Position numbers and translations under genes: made by a program. The notes beneath the pieces were generated by a model that worked only from the letters and a program-made list of their open reading frames with translations, did no database searches and had not been told where the DNA came from. A stretch of DNA of 64,000 nt from Paenibacillus_E qinlingensis_A (GTDB lineage Bacteria > Bacillota > Bacilli > Paenibacillales > NBRC-103111): NCBI RefSeq assembly GCF_031455095.1, contig NZ_JAVDSB010000010.1:124001-188000 (forward strand), written 5' to 3'. How positions within the stretch are numbered: the first letter of the stretch is position 1; each line of letters begins with the position of its first letter. Positions 36,469-44,573 of the stretch are shown here, piece by piece.

Positions 36469-37215
36469 ATGGTTGGCTACAAACTGATCGCATTGGACTT
36501 GGATGGAACTACGTTGAATGAAGAGGGGGTACTATCGGATGAGAACATCCATTGGATTCAAAAAGCCGATGAGGCCGGTGTCATCGTCATAATCGCCACA
36601 GGTCGGGGCAGACAAACAGCGCAGCCCCATCTGGATCGACTGAAGCTGCAGCACCCGTTCATTGTGATGAATGGGAGCGAAGTTTGGCGGCAGCCCGGCG
36701 AGCTGCTCGACCGGCAGTTCGTACCGCGAACCTGTATGAATCAGTGCATAGATTTAGCCAGGCAGTATGGTGTCATGTATTTTGGCTATGAGCTGTCACG
36801 CGGACTGTGCTGTAATTTCGAACCTTCCAGTGAAGAAGACAACGAGATGTGGATGAAGTTTTTATTCCACAGCGACGAGCTCGCGAAGCTGGATGAAATT
36901 CGCGGTATCATGACTGACTGGTCAGAGGTGGAGGTCAGCAGCTCCTCGGTAAAAAATATTGAAATCACCCCGAAAGGAATCAGCAAAGCATTGCGCCTTA
37001 AAGAAGTATGCGCTCTGCTGCAAATAAGCATGGATGAAGTCATCGCGGTCGGCGACGGCCCGAACGATATTTATATGCTCCAAGCCGCGGGGCTAGGGAT
37101 CGCTGTCGGCAATGCAATGGAAGAGGTCAAGTTGGCTGCCGATATTACCCTTCCTTACACGAATGGAGATCATGCCGTAGCGAAGGTGATCCAACAGTAC
37201 GTATTCCAGAAGTAG
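36469..37215 (+). CDS. Cof-type HAD phosphatase
   Basis: HAD-superfamily IIB hydrolase of 248 residues. Motif I is LDLDGTTLN (nucleophile D11, acid D13), motif II IATGR, motif III SKALRL, motif IV VAVGDGPNDIYML. Such enzymes hydrolyse small phosphate esters such as sugar phosphates or flavin mononucleotide. The ATG is 7 nt after GGAGTG. Divergent from a DeoR-family regulator with shared operator motifs, which suggests control by a sugar phosphate. Confidence 0.88.
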   Translation: MVGYKLIALDLDGTTLNEEGVLSDENIHWIQKADEAGVIVIIATGRGRQTAQPHLDRLKLQHPFIVMNGSEVWRQPGELLDRQFVPRTCMNQCIDLARQYGVMYFGYELSRGLCCNFEPSSEEDNEMWMKFLFHSDELAKLDEIRGIMTDWSEVEVSSSSVKNIEITPKGISKALRLKEVCALLQISMDEVIAVGDGPNDIYMLQAAGLGIAVGNAMEEVKLAADITLPYTNGDHAVAKVIQQYVFQK

Positions 37216-37336
37216 AACTCGACCGAGTGGCAAAATTGGCGTAAACCAATGCTCGCCTCAAGGTTCCATTTAGTTTCAAAATTTAGCTGTACGACTCACT
37301 GGGCATAATCTTAAACTATCCTGGCCACTTAATAAA

Positions 37337-37426
37337 AAGAGCGCTCCCGCGCCTTCGCTTGGGCTTCATTCTCCTCCGCGGGTAGTACCTAATTGTTCAC
37401 ATTCAGGGGACTTTCTTGTCGCTCTT
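37337..37426. ncRNA. Candidate structured RNA element, strand uncertain
   Basis: The 90-nt segment is closed by AAGAGCG (37337-37343) and CGCTCTT (37420-37426) and has an inner stem CCCGCG (37346-37351) with CGCGGG (37377-37382). Read on the minus strand, the outer stem is followed by TTTTTATT, as at the end of a small RNA. Read on the plus strand, it would be a leader 80 nt upstream of the 59-aa gene. I do not recognise a known riboswitch or RNA family. The rest of 37216-37503 shows no gene. Confidence 0.3.
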
Positions 37427-37503
37427 ATGTTATTGAGGTCTTATTCATCTGAATAACATATTTTATTTTACACAAACTTAAAGACGTTTAGGAGGTAAAA
37501 AAA

Positions 37504-37683
37504 ATGTCTAATCAAAACAACAAACGAAATTCCAAAAATGTCTCAGAGAACATTAAGGATACTGCAGGGGCTGTATTTCATTCTGTTCATGAAGGGTTAG
37601 AAGCAACTGAAAATGCTGCAATGAATGCTGTTGATGCAACAGCTAATGCAATTAACAATTTAACAAATAATAATAAGCATTAA
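37504..37683 (+). CDS. Small amphipathic LEA-like protein (59 aa)
   Basis: A 59-residue protein, ATG 8 nt after AGGAGG. It has a basic, Asn-rich N-terminus, then a helix-forming stretch with repeating AxEAxENAAxNAVDATANAI-like pattern (residues 14-52) and an Asn-rich end; no Cys and no membrane segment. This looks like the small LEA-like or YtxH-related stress or spore proteins of Bacillales, but no family can be fixed. A hairpin follows at 37749-37780. Confidence 0.65.
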   Translation: MSNQNNKRNSKNVSENIKDTAGAVFHSVHEGLEATENAAMNAVDATANAINNLTNNNKH

Positions 37684-37748
37684 TAGGGGTACCGCCAGCA
37701 ACTTTGGCACACGTCAGGAACAGAAAAGATCACTTTCCATAAAAACTG

Positions 37749-37780
37749 AGGAGCTAGGCGGTCTTTCTCGCTTAGCTCCT
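37749..37780 (+). terminator. Hairpin downstream of the 59-aa gene
   Basis: AGGAGCTAGGCG pairs with CGCTTAGCTCCT (one mismatch) around an 8-nt loop. The T-tract is poor (ACTTCTCG), so it may be a weak terminator. Confidence 0.5.
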
Positions 37781-37849
37781 ACTTCTCGTGGGAGACGCGC
37801 AGCAGAACCTTTTAACACTAAGGTATTCTTCCTTGCTGCCACTACATGT

Positions 37850-38035
37850 TTAGATGTATAAACTACAGCTAATTTATCCGATTCTGACCTATTTTCAGGA
37901 TTACATGGAGAAACTACAGCTAATTTGCATGAAGTTTGAAGATATGAGCAAATGGCAGGGAATTAACTACAAAAATACAGTTAACCTTTCGAATTCTAGA
38001 AATTCTATTCAAATAGATGGAGAATATCCAGTTAA
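37850..38035 (+). repeat. Four-dyad intergenic element, copy A
   Basis: Four imperfect dyads of the form TTAGMTG, about 9 nt, CAGYTAA at 37850-37872, 37901-37923, 37963-37984 and 38013-38035. The right arms start 51, 61 and 51 bp apart. Spacers are 28, 39 and 28 nt. The third unit is one base short. Two further copies with the same geometry lie at 49856-50042 and 56297-56483. The rest of the gap to 38284 shows nothing recognisable. Confidence 0.8.
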
Positions 38036-38284
38036 ATTATTGGATTCGAGAAATTGAAAACTCATCACATTAATCATAGTCCAGTTCCATCAGCAATCAC
38101 ACGATAACCTAACCAACTTCTCTTCACCCAAATAAATGATTTGGTTATTTCGTTAACATTGCATTCTGAAGATAGACCTCATATAATTGTCTACCGTAAT
38201 CGATGAATTCCCGGCTCGGCTGTCGTCTATATAAATGAAGGCATAAATGAACACATACCAATTTAACGAAGAGGTGTTTTGAAA

Positions 38285-38701
38285 ATGGCATTAACGTCCG
38301 CATTCACGAGCTTCAACCTGCCTGTAAAAAACGTAGAACAATCGAAAGCGTTCTTCACCGGACTTGGATTTCAGCTCAACCCGCATTTCCCCGATAATGA
38401 GAATTCGGCAGCCATCGTAATCGGCGACAACCTGCAGGTCATGCTGATCAATCAAGCATTCTTTACTACGCTCACGGAGAAGGAACTCGTCGATACGAGC
38501 AAGTATGCGCAGATGACGATTGCATTGGCCTTCGAGAGCCGGGAAAAGGTCGATGAAATCGTGAATAAAGCGGTCTCCTTTGGCGGGAAATTGCACGCTG
38601 AACCTGAAGATCATGGGTCCATGTATCATTGGGGCTTCGTGGACTTGGACGGCCATCTGTGGGCCATTAACTACATGAACATGGATGCGGCACAAGGTTA
38701 A
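38285..38701 (+). CDS. VOC-family (glyoxalase/dioxygenase-like) protein
   Basis: A 138-residue vicinal-oxygen-chelate protein: FTSFNLPVKNVEQSKAFFTGLGFQ at the N-terminus, a second beta-alpha-beta module with GGKLHAEPEDHGSMYHWGFVDLDGHLWAINYM at the end. Many such proteins bind a metal and a small ligand or drug; the activity here is unknown. ATG 38285 is 8 nt after AGAGGTG; a TTG two codons upstream is in frame. It is convergent with the SRPBCC/ECF-sigma pair, with a shared terminator at 38739-38772. Confidence 0.82.
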   Translation: MALTSAFTSFNLPVKNVEQSKAFFTGLGFQLNPHFPDNENSAAIVIGDNLQVMLINQAFFTTLTEKELVDTSKYAQMTIALAFESREKVDEIVNKAVSFGGKLHAEPEDHGSMYHWGFVDLDGHLWAINYMNMDAAQG

Positions 38702-38738
38702 GGCTAACGGAGTGCACGCTCGTACTAGGTTTCAAAAA

Positions 38739-38772
38739 GAAAGACGCCGGGTATCTTCCCCAGCGTCTTCTT
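38739..38772. terminator. Bidirectional terminator
   Basis: AAGACGC (38741-38747) and GCGTCTT (38763-38769) with a CGGG/CCCC-type inner stem; A-rich before and T-rich after, between convergent VOC and SRPBCC genes. Confidence 0.78.
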
Positions 38773-38780
38773 CGCGATGA

Positions 38781-39215
38781 TTAGTTTTGTTCGGTATAGG
38801 TTTTGAAATTGTTCATAATCCCTTGCCAGCCTGCTTGCTGGAACTCAACGGGATTGCTGCTTTCCGCGTCGAACGTTTCAATAACTTTCGTCTCATTCCC
38901 TTGATCGACGAAAGTAATATCCACTCTTCTTCCGTCTTCCATGGTGTAGCCGATCGCCTCATGGTGATTCACGACGTCGTAGACGCCGCCAAAATCAAAG
39001 CCCATGCTGCCATCCTTCGCTTCCATCCGTGTCAGAAACTTGCCGTCGACTCGCAGATCGTTTTCAGCTCTAGGCGCATGCCAGTCCTCGGACGCTTGAT
39101 TCCACTTCGTGATGTGACCCGGCTCGGTCCAATAGCGCCATACCTTCTCGACAGGGGCCCCAATGACGGCTTGCACGGTTACTTTCGTTGGTTGATTCGT
39201 TTCCATTTTAAACAT
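38781..39215 (-). CDS. SRPBCC/AHSA1-family protein
   Basis: A 144-residue START-like protein of the AHSA1 group: TVQAVIGAPVEKVWRYWTEPGHITKWNQASEDWHAPRAENDLRVDGKF and the C-terminal helix FQQAGWQGIMNNFKTYTE. These proteins form a hydrophobic ligand pocket; no enzymatic activity can be assigned. ATG 39215 and ATG 39206 both lie near AGAGGTG. It is 66 bp downstream of an ECF sigma factor gene on the same strand, so it is probably co-transcribed with it or is its target. Confidence 0.85.
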   Translation of the reverse strand: MFKMETNQPTKVTVQAVIGAPVEKVWRYWTEPGHITKWNQASEDWHAPRAENDLRVDGKFLTRMEAKDGSMGFDFGGVYDVVNHHEAIGYTMEDGRRVDITFVDQGNETKVIETFDAESSNPVEFQQAGWQGIMNNFKTYTEQN

Positions 39216-39281
39216 ACACCTCTTTCTTGATATTGTAGTTTAGTTATTCTCAATAATATAGACGTAAGCTAATGACGAAAT

Positions 39282-40238
39282 TCATCGGTCAATTCGCTCA
39301 GGCAGCCCAAATCGCGAAAATAATGGCGTATGAATGAAGTTTTGAACGTGCAGGATTTGATTTTCTTTGGTTTCAATGACGTGGATGCCCCAGGGGACCA
39401 GGCCAGATCCCTCTTTGTCCGGCATATACTGGGCCAACGCCGGATACCCGCCATTCACCGTAGTGGGCACAAATCGCGAACCTTCGCAATGCCAGCGAGT
39501 AAGCGAATAGAAGGCTGACAAGTCTTCCTTGCCGCGGATCCACATCTCGAATGGTGGCATCGACATGCAACCTTCCTCGTGGAACAACGCGACGAGCGCA
39601 GCAACATCAAATTGCTCGAAGGCCTCCACATACCGGGACAGCAGCTGCTGGTCCGGTTGAACGTTCATGCTGCTGAGCTCGTCCGAGCGAAGCTGCGCCC
39701 GGTCCATCGTCTCTCGGGCTCTTTGCAAGGCGCTGTTCGCCGCTGCCGGCGACATCGCCAATGTCTCTGCAATCTGCTTGGAGGACAATTCAAATACATC
39801 CTTCAAAATGAGTACCGCGCGCTGCCGCGGAGGCAAGATCTGCAAGAGAGCGATGAAGCACAGTTGAAGGGTTTCTCTGCGGACGAGCCGCTCCTCCGGA
39901 TTGCCTCCAAAGTCGGGAGACGGCCAGATCCAAGCAGAGTCCGGCAGCGTGTCGCGCGGCTCAACGATGGCGACGGCCGAATCGAACAGGTCAACAGGAA
40001 GCGCGCGGCGTTTGGACTGTCTCAACTTGTCCAAGCAAAGGTTGGAGGCAATCCGATAGACCCAAGTTTTGAACGAGGAATCCTGTCTGAACGTGCTCCA
40101 GCTCTGCCATACCCGAATACTCGTCTCCTGAACAGCATCGTCCGCATCGTCCATGGAACCTAGCATTCGGTAACAGAACGAAGTTAAGCCCGGCTTCAAG
40201 CTTGCAAATAATGGTTCGTCAAATACGGTCTCGTTCAT
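39282..40238 (-). CDS. ECF sigma factor with C-terminal SnoaL-like domain
   Basis: RNA polymerase sigma factor of 318 residues. Sigma-2 region about 15-80 (FCYRMLGSMDDADDAVQETSIRVWQSW), sigma-4 about 125-180 (ILPPRQRAVLILKDVFELSSKQIAETLAMSPAAANSALQRAR) and a SnoaL/NTF2-like domain about 195-310. This arrangement belongs to the ECF groups (SigG/SigJ-like) that carry a fused regulatory domain in place of an anti-sigma factor, and none is encoded here. The SRPBCC gene follows. The inducing signal is unknown. Confidence 0.87.
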   Translation of the reverse strand: MNETVFDEPLFASLKPGLTSFCYRMLGSMDDADDAVQETSIRVWQSWSTFRQDSSFKTWVYRIASNLCLDKLRQSKRRALPVDLFDSAVAIVEPRDTLPDSAWIWPSPDFGGNPEERLVRRETLQLCFIALLQILPPRQRAVLILKDVFELSSKQIAETLAMSPAAANSALQRARETMDRAQLRSDELSSMNVQPDQQLLSRYVEAFEQFDVAALVALFHEEGCMSMPPFEMWIRGKEDLSAFYSLTRWHCEGSRFVPTTVNGGYPALAQYMPDKEGSGLVPWGIHVIETKENQILHVQNFIHTPLFSRFGLPERIDR

Positions 40239-40338
40239 CGTGGCCTCCCTTAACGATCTCCCCGAAGGGTTGTACCTTCATTATATGCAATGAAGCGGAC
40301 AGCCTCAATCCTAATAGATAGGCCGGATTCAGTAAAAG

Positions 40339-40371
40339 AAAAAACATGCCTCCAAAGTTGGGAAGCATGCT
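40339..40371 (-). terminator. Terminator of the ThuA-like gene
   Basis: On the minus strand GCATGCTTCC and GGAGGCATG pair around a short loop and are followed by TTTTTTCTTTT. Confidence 0.82.
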
Positions 40372-40383
40372 CTTTCAGCTATA

Positions 40384-41121
40384 TTAAGCTTGAACCTTTG
40401 CTTTAATAACTTCCAAAGGCTTGTGGTTACCGTATTTCGGATACTCGCGCGTAGATGGCGCTGCCCACTGAACCGCATTGGAGATCACGCGGCGAATTTG
40501 CTCATTGTAGTACGTACGGTACGTTTCATGCCCTGGACGGAAATAGAAAATCTTCCCGTTTCCACGGTGGAACGTGCATCCGCTGCGGAAAACTTCGCCG
40601 CCTTCGAACCAAGAAACCATGATAAGCTCATCCGGTTGTGGGATATCAAAATGCTCACCATACATTTCCTCAGCTTCAAGATCAATGTACTCGCCAATAC
40701 CTTCCACGATAGGATGGCCTGGAGCAACGACCCAAAGGCGTTCTTTCTCGTCCGCTTCGCGCCATTTCAGATCACAAGAAGTGCCCATTAACGTTTTGAA
40801 CACTTTGGAGAAGTGACCGGAGTGCAGCACGATAAGACCCATGCCTGCCCATACTCGCTTTTGAACACGAGCTACGATTTCGTCTTGAACTTCACCGTGT
40901 GCTTTGTGCCCCCACCAGATCAGGACGTCCGTATTATTTAAAACTTCTTCCGACAAACCATGCTCAGGATCATCTAGTGTTGCATAGGTAACTTGGACGG
41001 AACCGCTCAAGCCCTCACCAATGGCTGTGTGGATACCTTGCGGGTAGGCTGCGCGAACTTTTTCATTTTCTTTTTCATGACGGAATTCGTTCCAGACCGT
41101 TACATTTAATGGTTTGCTCAT
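40384..41121 (-). CDS. ThuA-domain protein (trehalose utilisation-like)
   Basis: A 245-residue protein of the ThuA family, a glutamine-amidotransferase-like fold: NVTVWNEFRHEK, DVLIWWGHKAHGEV, GMGLIVLHSGHFSKVFKTLMG and KIFYFRPGHETYRTYYNEQIRRVISNAVQWAA. ThuA proteins accompany sugar utilisation and ThuA of Rhizobium is linked to trehalose/maltitol metabolism; the reaction is not settled. I start at ATG 41121 with GGAGG 9 nt upstream; the frame is open to 41151 without a ribosome site. It is divergent from an AraC-type regulator. Confidence 0.85.
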   Translation of the reverse strand: MSKPLNVTVWNEFRHEKENEKVRAAYPQGIHTAIGEGLSGSVQVTYATLDDPEHGLSEEVLNNTDVLIWWGHKAHGEVQDEIVARVQKRVWAGMGLIVLHSGHFSKVFKTLMGTSCDLKWREADEKERLWVVAPGHPIVEGIGEYIDLEAEEMYGEHFDIPQPDELIMVSWFEGGEVFRSGCTFHRGNGKIFYFRPGHETYRTYYNEQIRRVISNAVQWAAPSTREYPKYGNHKPLEVIKAKVQA

Positions 41122-41322
41122 TATTTTATGCCTCCAAGATAACGTATTCATTCTTACTTCTGAGTATAGGTTTTCCCTGGGCTCAAGGAAAGGCAGAATT
41201 GTGCCAAGTTCTTATTCAATAGTGTCATCTGCTATCCGGCAATGTTATACTTAATGGGACTAAATCTTAGTATCATTTACAATTCGTTTATTCAAAAATG
41301 TCCAGCCTTAGTGAGGTATTCC

Positions 41323-42288
41323 ATGCCTATGAACCCTGCTCTTAGTCCAACGAACCTGAACCTAACCGAAGAAATCAGAAACGAAAAGGTTGTGTACCAG
41401 AACCCGCTTCTTTTCTTAAAAATATGGGAAATTAAACATGACGTCCCTCATTTCGGCACTCCTGACCCTTGGTCTTGGCATTGGCATAAGCAAGTCGAAT
41501 TTCTAGTGGTAACCCAGGGGCAGCTCGCCATCCAAACCAAGGATGCCTATACGATCCTGGAGGCAGGAGATGTGATGTTGCTCGGCTCCTCACAGCCGCA
41601 TCGCACGCATAAATACGCCGAAGAGCCCTTGCATCAGATCGTCTTTCAAATTGATCTTACGCAGCATTTTGACCTGAGCTCGCTCGCTTACTTGCATTTA
41701 TTTTCAGAGCTGACGCACTCGCTTGAACCGTTTAATGCTCTTTTACGTTCAAATGATACGGTACGAACAGGCGCTTACCAGCTCATCCGGCAAATTTATG
41801 AGGAATCACAATCTCGCCAAATCGGCTACGAACTAGCCATTGTTGCTGCTATTAAGCACCTCCTGCTGCTACTGCTTCGTAATGATACACGTGATCTTGC
41901 TGGGCTAACCGAGGACTCTGGCATCTCACGCCTGCGGCCCGCTCTGGATTATATCGACGAGCATTTGACCGAACGAATTACGGTTGAAGATGTGTGCCGT
42001 ATTTTGAATCTGAGCTATCATTACTTTATTAAGTATTTTAAAAAAGTGATGGGACTATCCTTTATTGATTATGTGAATTATAAACGGATCAAAAAAGCCG
42101 AGCGCCTCCTGCTCACAGGGGATCTCAGCATTATGGAAATTAGTTATGAAGCCGGTATTCAGAACATGGCTCAGTTCTACAAGCTGTTCAAGCGTTACAA
42201 TCAGTGCTCACCAAAGGAATTCAAACAGCGATTGCGTGATCAGACGGAGATTCAGGATGAGCAGCTCATGACGCAAGAAGTCGAGTAA
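41323..42288 (+). CDS. AraC-family regulator with cupin-like sensor domain
   Basis: A regulator of 321 residues. The N-terminal cupin-like domain (about 30-170; WSWHWHKQVEFLVVTQGQLAIQTKD, GDVMLLGSSQPHRTH) precedes an AraC double helix-turn-helix (about 210-310; ITVEDVCRILNLSYHYFIKYFKKVMG, ISYEAGIQNMAQFYKLFKRYNQCSPKEF). I start at ATG 41323, 6 nt after GTGAGG; the frame is open to 41242. It probably controls the divergent ThuA-like gene in response to a sugar; this is inferred from position. Confidence 0.86.
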   Translation: MPMNPALSPTNLNLTEEIRNEKVVYQNPLLFLKIWEIKHDVPHFGTPDPWSWHWHKQVEFLVVTQGQLAIQTKDAYTILEAGDVMLLGSSQPHRTHKYAEEPLHQIVFQIDLTQHFDLSSLAYLHLFSELTHSLEPFNALLRSNDTVRTGAYQLIRQIYEESQSRQIGYELAIVAAIKHLLLLLLRNDTRDLAGLTEDSGISRLRPALDYIDEHLTERITVEDVCRILNLSYHYFIKYFKKVMGLSFIDYVNYKRIKKAERLLLTGDLSIMEISYEAGIQNMAQFYKLFKRYNQCSPKEFKQRLRDQTEIQDEQLMTQEVE

Positions 42289-42305
42289 ACAGATACGCCT
42301 CAGTC

Positions 42306-43121
42306 TCAGGGGAGGAATCCCGCCTGACTGATGAAAACACGCTCCTGCGGAAAATGCCGCAGGAGCCTTTCGTGCACGCGCTTATACGCATCCCGACTGT
42401 ACCAGTCGGTCAGCCCCAGCGCGTCATAGATCGCACGCACGCCGATGCGCCCCGTGCGCCCTCCCCCACTGCCATCGCCCATGAAGTAATCGTCGATGCA
42501 CACCCGATCCACGATGCCCGCCAGCCGCTCGGCGAAGCCGTCCGAGCTAGGGAGCGCTGGCGCTATCGTGGCCTGCACCGAGATCCCGCGCGCGGCGAGC
42601 TCGCGGAGTGCCTCTAGCCGCGCCGCAATCGGTGGCGCGGACGGGGTGAACGCGCGGCGGATATCCTCGCGGTCCGTCTCCACCGTCATGCTGACTCGGA
42701 CGCGGTCGCCGAGCAGCTGAAGCAGGTCCGCATCCCGCGTCACAAGCGGGCTGCGGGTTTGCACGAACAAGAAGTCCGGCTGCGCCACGGATATCACTTC
42801 GAGGAGCGCGCGGGTGAGCCGCTCCTTGTATTCGATCGGCTGATACGGGTCCGTCGCCGAGGAGAAGAAGATCGTGACGGGCCCTTTGCTCTTGGCCCTC
42901 GCCAGCTCTTTGGCGAGGAGCGCGGGCGCGTTCTCTTTTACGTCAACCCAGCTGCCCCAAGATTCGCTGCGGAACAATGCCACTGGCATCTGCCGAACGT
43001 AGCAATAGGAGCAGGCGAAGGCACAGCCCGTGTACGGATTCAACGTATGCGAGTACCCTTCCAGGAAGCCGCTCGCTTTGGTTAGAAGGGACTTGGATTG
43101 CTTCCTCTGCACATGAGTCAT
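42306..43121 (-). CDS. Radical SAM protein of the spore photoproduct lyase-like (Rv2578c) group
   Basis: A 271-residue radical SAM protein. The cluster-binding Cys are C33, C37 and C40 (TGCAFACSYCY), followed by SSATDPYQPIE and VQTRSPLVTRDADLLQ, blocks shared with the COG1533 SPL-like group. The N-terminus SGFLEGYSHTLNPYTGC is characteristic. The substrate is unknown; true spore photoproduct lyases have a longer N-terminal part. Much of the gene is visibly richer in G+C than its neighbours. It is the last of a run of tightly spaced genes that starts with adaA. Confidence 0.82.
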   Translation of the reverse strand: MTHVQRKQSKSLLTKASGFLEGYSHTLNPYTGCAFACSYCYVRQMPVALFRSESWGSWVDVKENAPALLAKELARAKSKGPVTIFFSSATDPYQPIEYKERLTRALLEVISVAQPDFLFVQTRSPLVTRDADLLQLLGDRVRVSMTVETDREDIRRAFTPSAPPIAARLEALRELAARGISVQATIAPALPSSDGFAERLAGIVDRVCIDDYFMGDGSGGGRTGRIGVRAIYDALGLTDWYSRDAYKRVHERLLRHFPQERVFISQAGFLP

Positions 43122-43136
43122 GGCTTCACCTCCGTT

Positions 43137-43337
43137 TTATTTCCAGAACCATTTCTCATACACCATATAACCGAAATACGAAAGGAGACCTAAGGAAATA
43201 TTGACCCATCCTGCAAGTAAAGCTCCTTTTTTCTCTTTTGGCCAGTTATCCTTCGCATACATTTTCACATCAAAAACTAAGAGGAGCAACCCAGAGATCA
43301 GCAGCAGCAAAACGGTGTAATTGTTAAAGGTAATCAT
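43137..43337 (-). CDS. CLC_0170-type small membrane protein
   Basis: A 66-residue protein with two membrane segments (about 7-25 and 41-59) separated by a short charged loop KMYAKDNWPKEKKG. It looks like the CLC_0170 family of small proteins, members of which are found beside germination receptor genes. It lies 15 bp after gerC and 15 bp before the radical SAM gene. By analogy with small GerD-like accessory proteins a role in the receptor complex is possible, but it is inference. Confidence 0.72.
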   Translation of the reverse strand: MITFNNYTVLLLLISGLLLLVFDVKMYAKDNWPKEKKGALLAGWVNISLGLLSYFGYMVYEKWFWK

Positions 43338-43352
43338 TGGCCGAATCCTTCC

Positions 43353-44573
43353 CTACTCGGTTTTCGTCCCAATCCGTCTAATCTTAACACGCATCGAGAC
43401 TTCCACGGACATCTCTTTATATTTTTGTTCCCATGCTTCTTTGGTTTTAATTTCCTTGTTCCAATAGGCTGGTTGGGTCGCGCGTACGTATTCCCCGAAG
43501 CCGAAAATATCACTGCCCTCTTTCTGCGTCTGTTGGATAAATTTTTCAAATCCGACTTCAGCGTCCTTTTGAATTTTCTCCTCTAACATCTTCAAACTTT
43601 CCCTTGTGATGAACGCTTTTTCATTGGATTTCTCCGTTAAATCCCCTTCGACTTGGCATTTTATGATGGTATGTACGTTCCCATTTCGAATAGTTGTCGT
43701 TATTCTCGACTTCCGGTGCATGGTTTTAAACATAGCCGTCGTTTTCTCCCCTGGGATTTCCTGAAGAACACTATACCCCCCTGGATTAATTTCTTTCATC
43801 GCCATATAATGGCCGATTTGCAAAGCGGTTGAAGTACCAACCATTTTATCGTTTTTAAAATAGGCCATACCCGCAAGTTCAATATTCGATTCCTTCTTCA
43901 AATCCAAATAGGGAAGAATCCCTTCCTGCCCTTTGGCAGAACTGGCACTGAAAAAGACGCCTAAGAAAATATTAGGCAGCTTGCCCATTTCTCTGGCATG
44001 TTCCAAGGTAGCGAGCAAATATAACGTAGGAACACGCTCCAATTGGGGCGTAGCCTTCATGATATCAGCCGCACTTCCTTTAGATACGACCATCCAAACG
44101 GTTCTTCTCACTTGAGGTTGACGCCGGAAAAAGTCATTCTCATTCTCGATGCCGTTTTTCGCTACGGCTTCCGAAAGCACAATGACCCGCAAATGGCCGA
44201 AAAACAACCGGTCTGCGAGCTGCTGTTGAAGATTCATTAAGGCATCCTCAAGGGTATAGCCAACGCTGCTCAGCACCCAGACCGGTTTCCCTCCTGCAGT
44301 GCTTTCAGATCCACCTCCACCTGTGCCTAACGGAATACGGCCGGGAATAGCAATCTGGACAGTGATGCGAATGAGTCCCTTATTGGTCTCTGTATCCTGT
44401 TTGAGTATATGCGTAGCATTGCTGTTCTCTTTCTCATCACCGGGCTTCGCTTTATCAATCCCAATAGCCAGGATGACGGCTCGATCTTCAATTTCTAGGC
44501 GATCCCAGCAGCCCGTAAGCAAAGGGGCAACCAACACGACAACAAGAATCTGTTTAATCAGATTTTGCCACAA
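43353..44573 (-). CDS. GerC-type germination receptor lipoprotein
   Basis: C subunit of a nutrient germination receptor. A signal peptide ends in the lipobox LLTGC, followed by WDRLEIEDRAVILAIGID, the typical Ger(x)C start; the C-terminal domain ends with WEQKYKEMSVEVSMRVKIRRIG. It is anchored to the outer face of the inner spore membrane and works with the A and B subunits. The TTG at 44573 has GGGGTGATC upstream at good spacing; GTG 44582, in frame, is the alternative. The gene overlaps gerB by about 20-29 bp. Confidence 0.88.
   Translation of the reverse strand: MWQNLIKQILVVVLVAPLLTGCWDRLEIEDRAVILAIGIDKAKPGDEKENSNATHILKQDTETNKGLIRITVQIAIPGRIPLGTGGGGSESTAGGKPVWVLSSVGYTLEDALMNLQQQLADRLFFGHLRVIVLSEAVAKNGIENENDFFRRQPQVRRTVWMVVSKGSAADIMKATPQLERVPTLYLLATLEHAREMGKLPNIFLGVFFSASSAKGQEGILPYLDLKKESNIELAGMAYFKNDKMVGTSTALQIGHYMAMKEINPGGYSVLQEIPGEKTTAMFKTMHRKSRITTTIRNGNVHTIIKCQVEGDLTEKSNEKAFITRESLKMLEEKIQKDAEVGFEKFIQQTQKEGSDIFGFGEYVRATQPAYWNKEIKTKEAWEQKYKEMSVEVSMRVKIRRIGTKTE

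Noticed and set aside
37850..38035. CRISPR-like array (repeats with regular spacers)
   Set aside because: Units are degenerate dyads, spacers are exactly 28/39/28 nt in three separate copies, only four units occur each time, and no cas gene is present.
37854..38057. Open frame of 67 codons through repeat copy A
   Set aside because: The middle unit spacing (61-62 bp) is not a multiple of three, no ribosome site precedes it, and copies B and C do not keep a frame.
42354..43085. Long frames on the strand opposite the radical SAM gene
   Set aside because: They are by-products of its high G+C third positions; no ribosome sites or family motifs.
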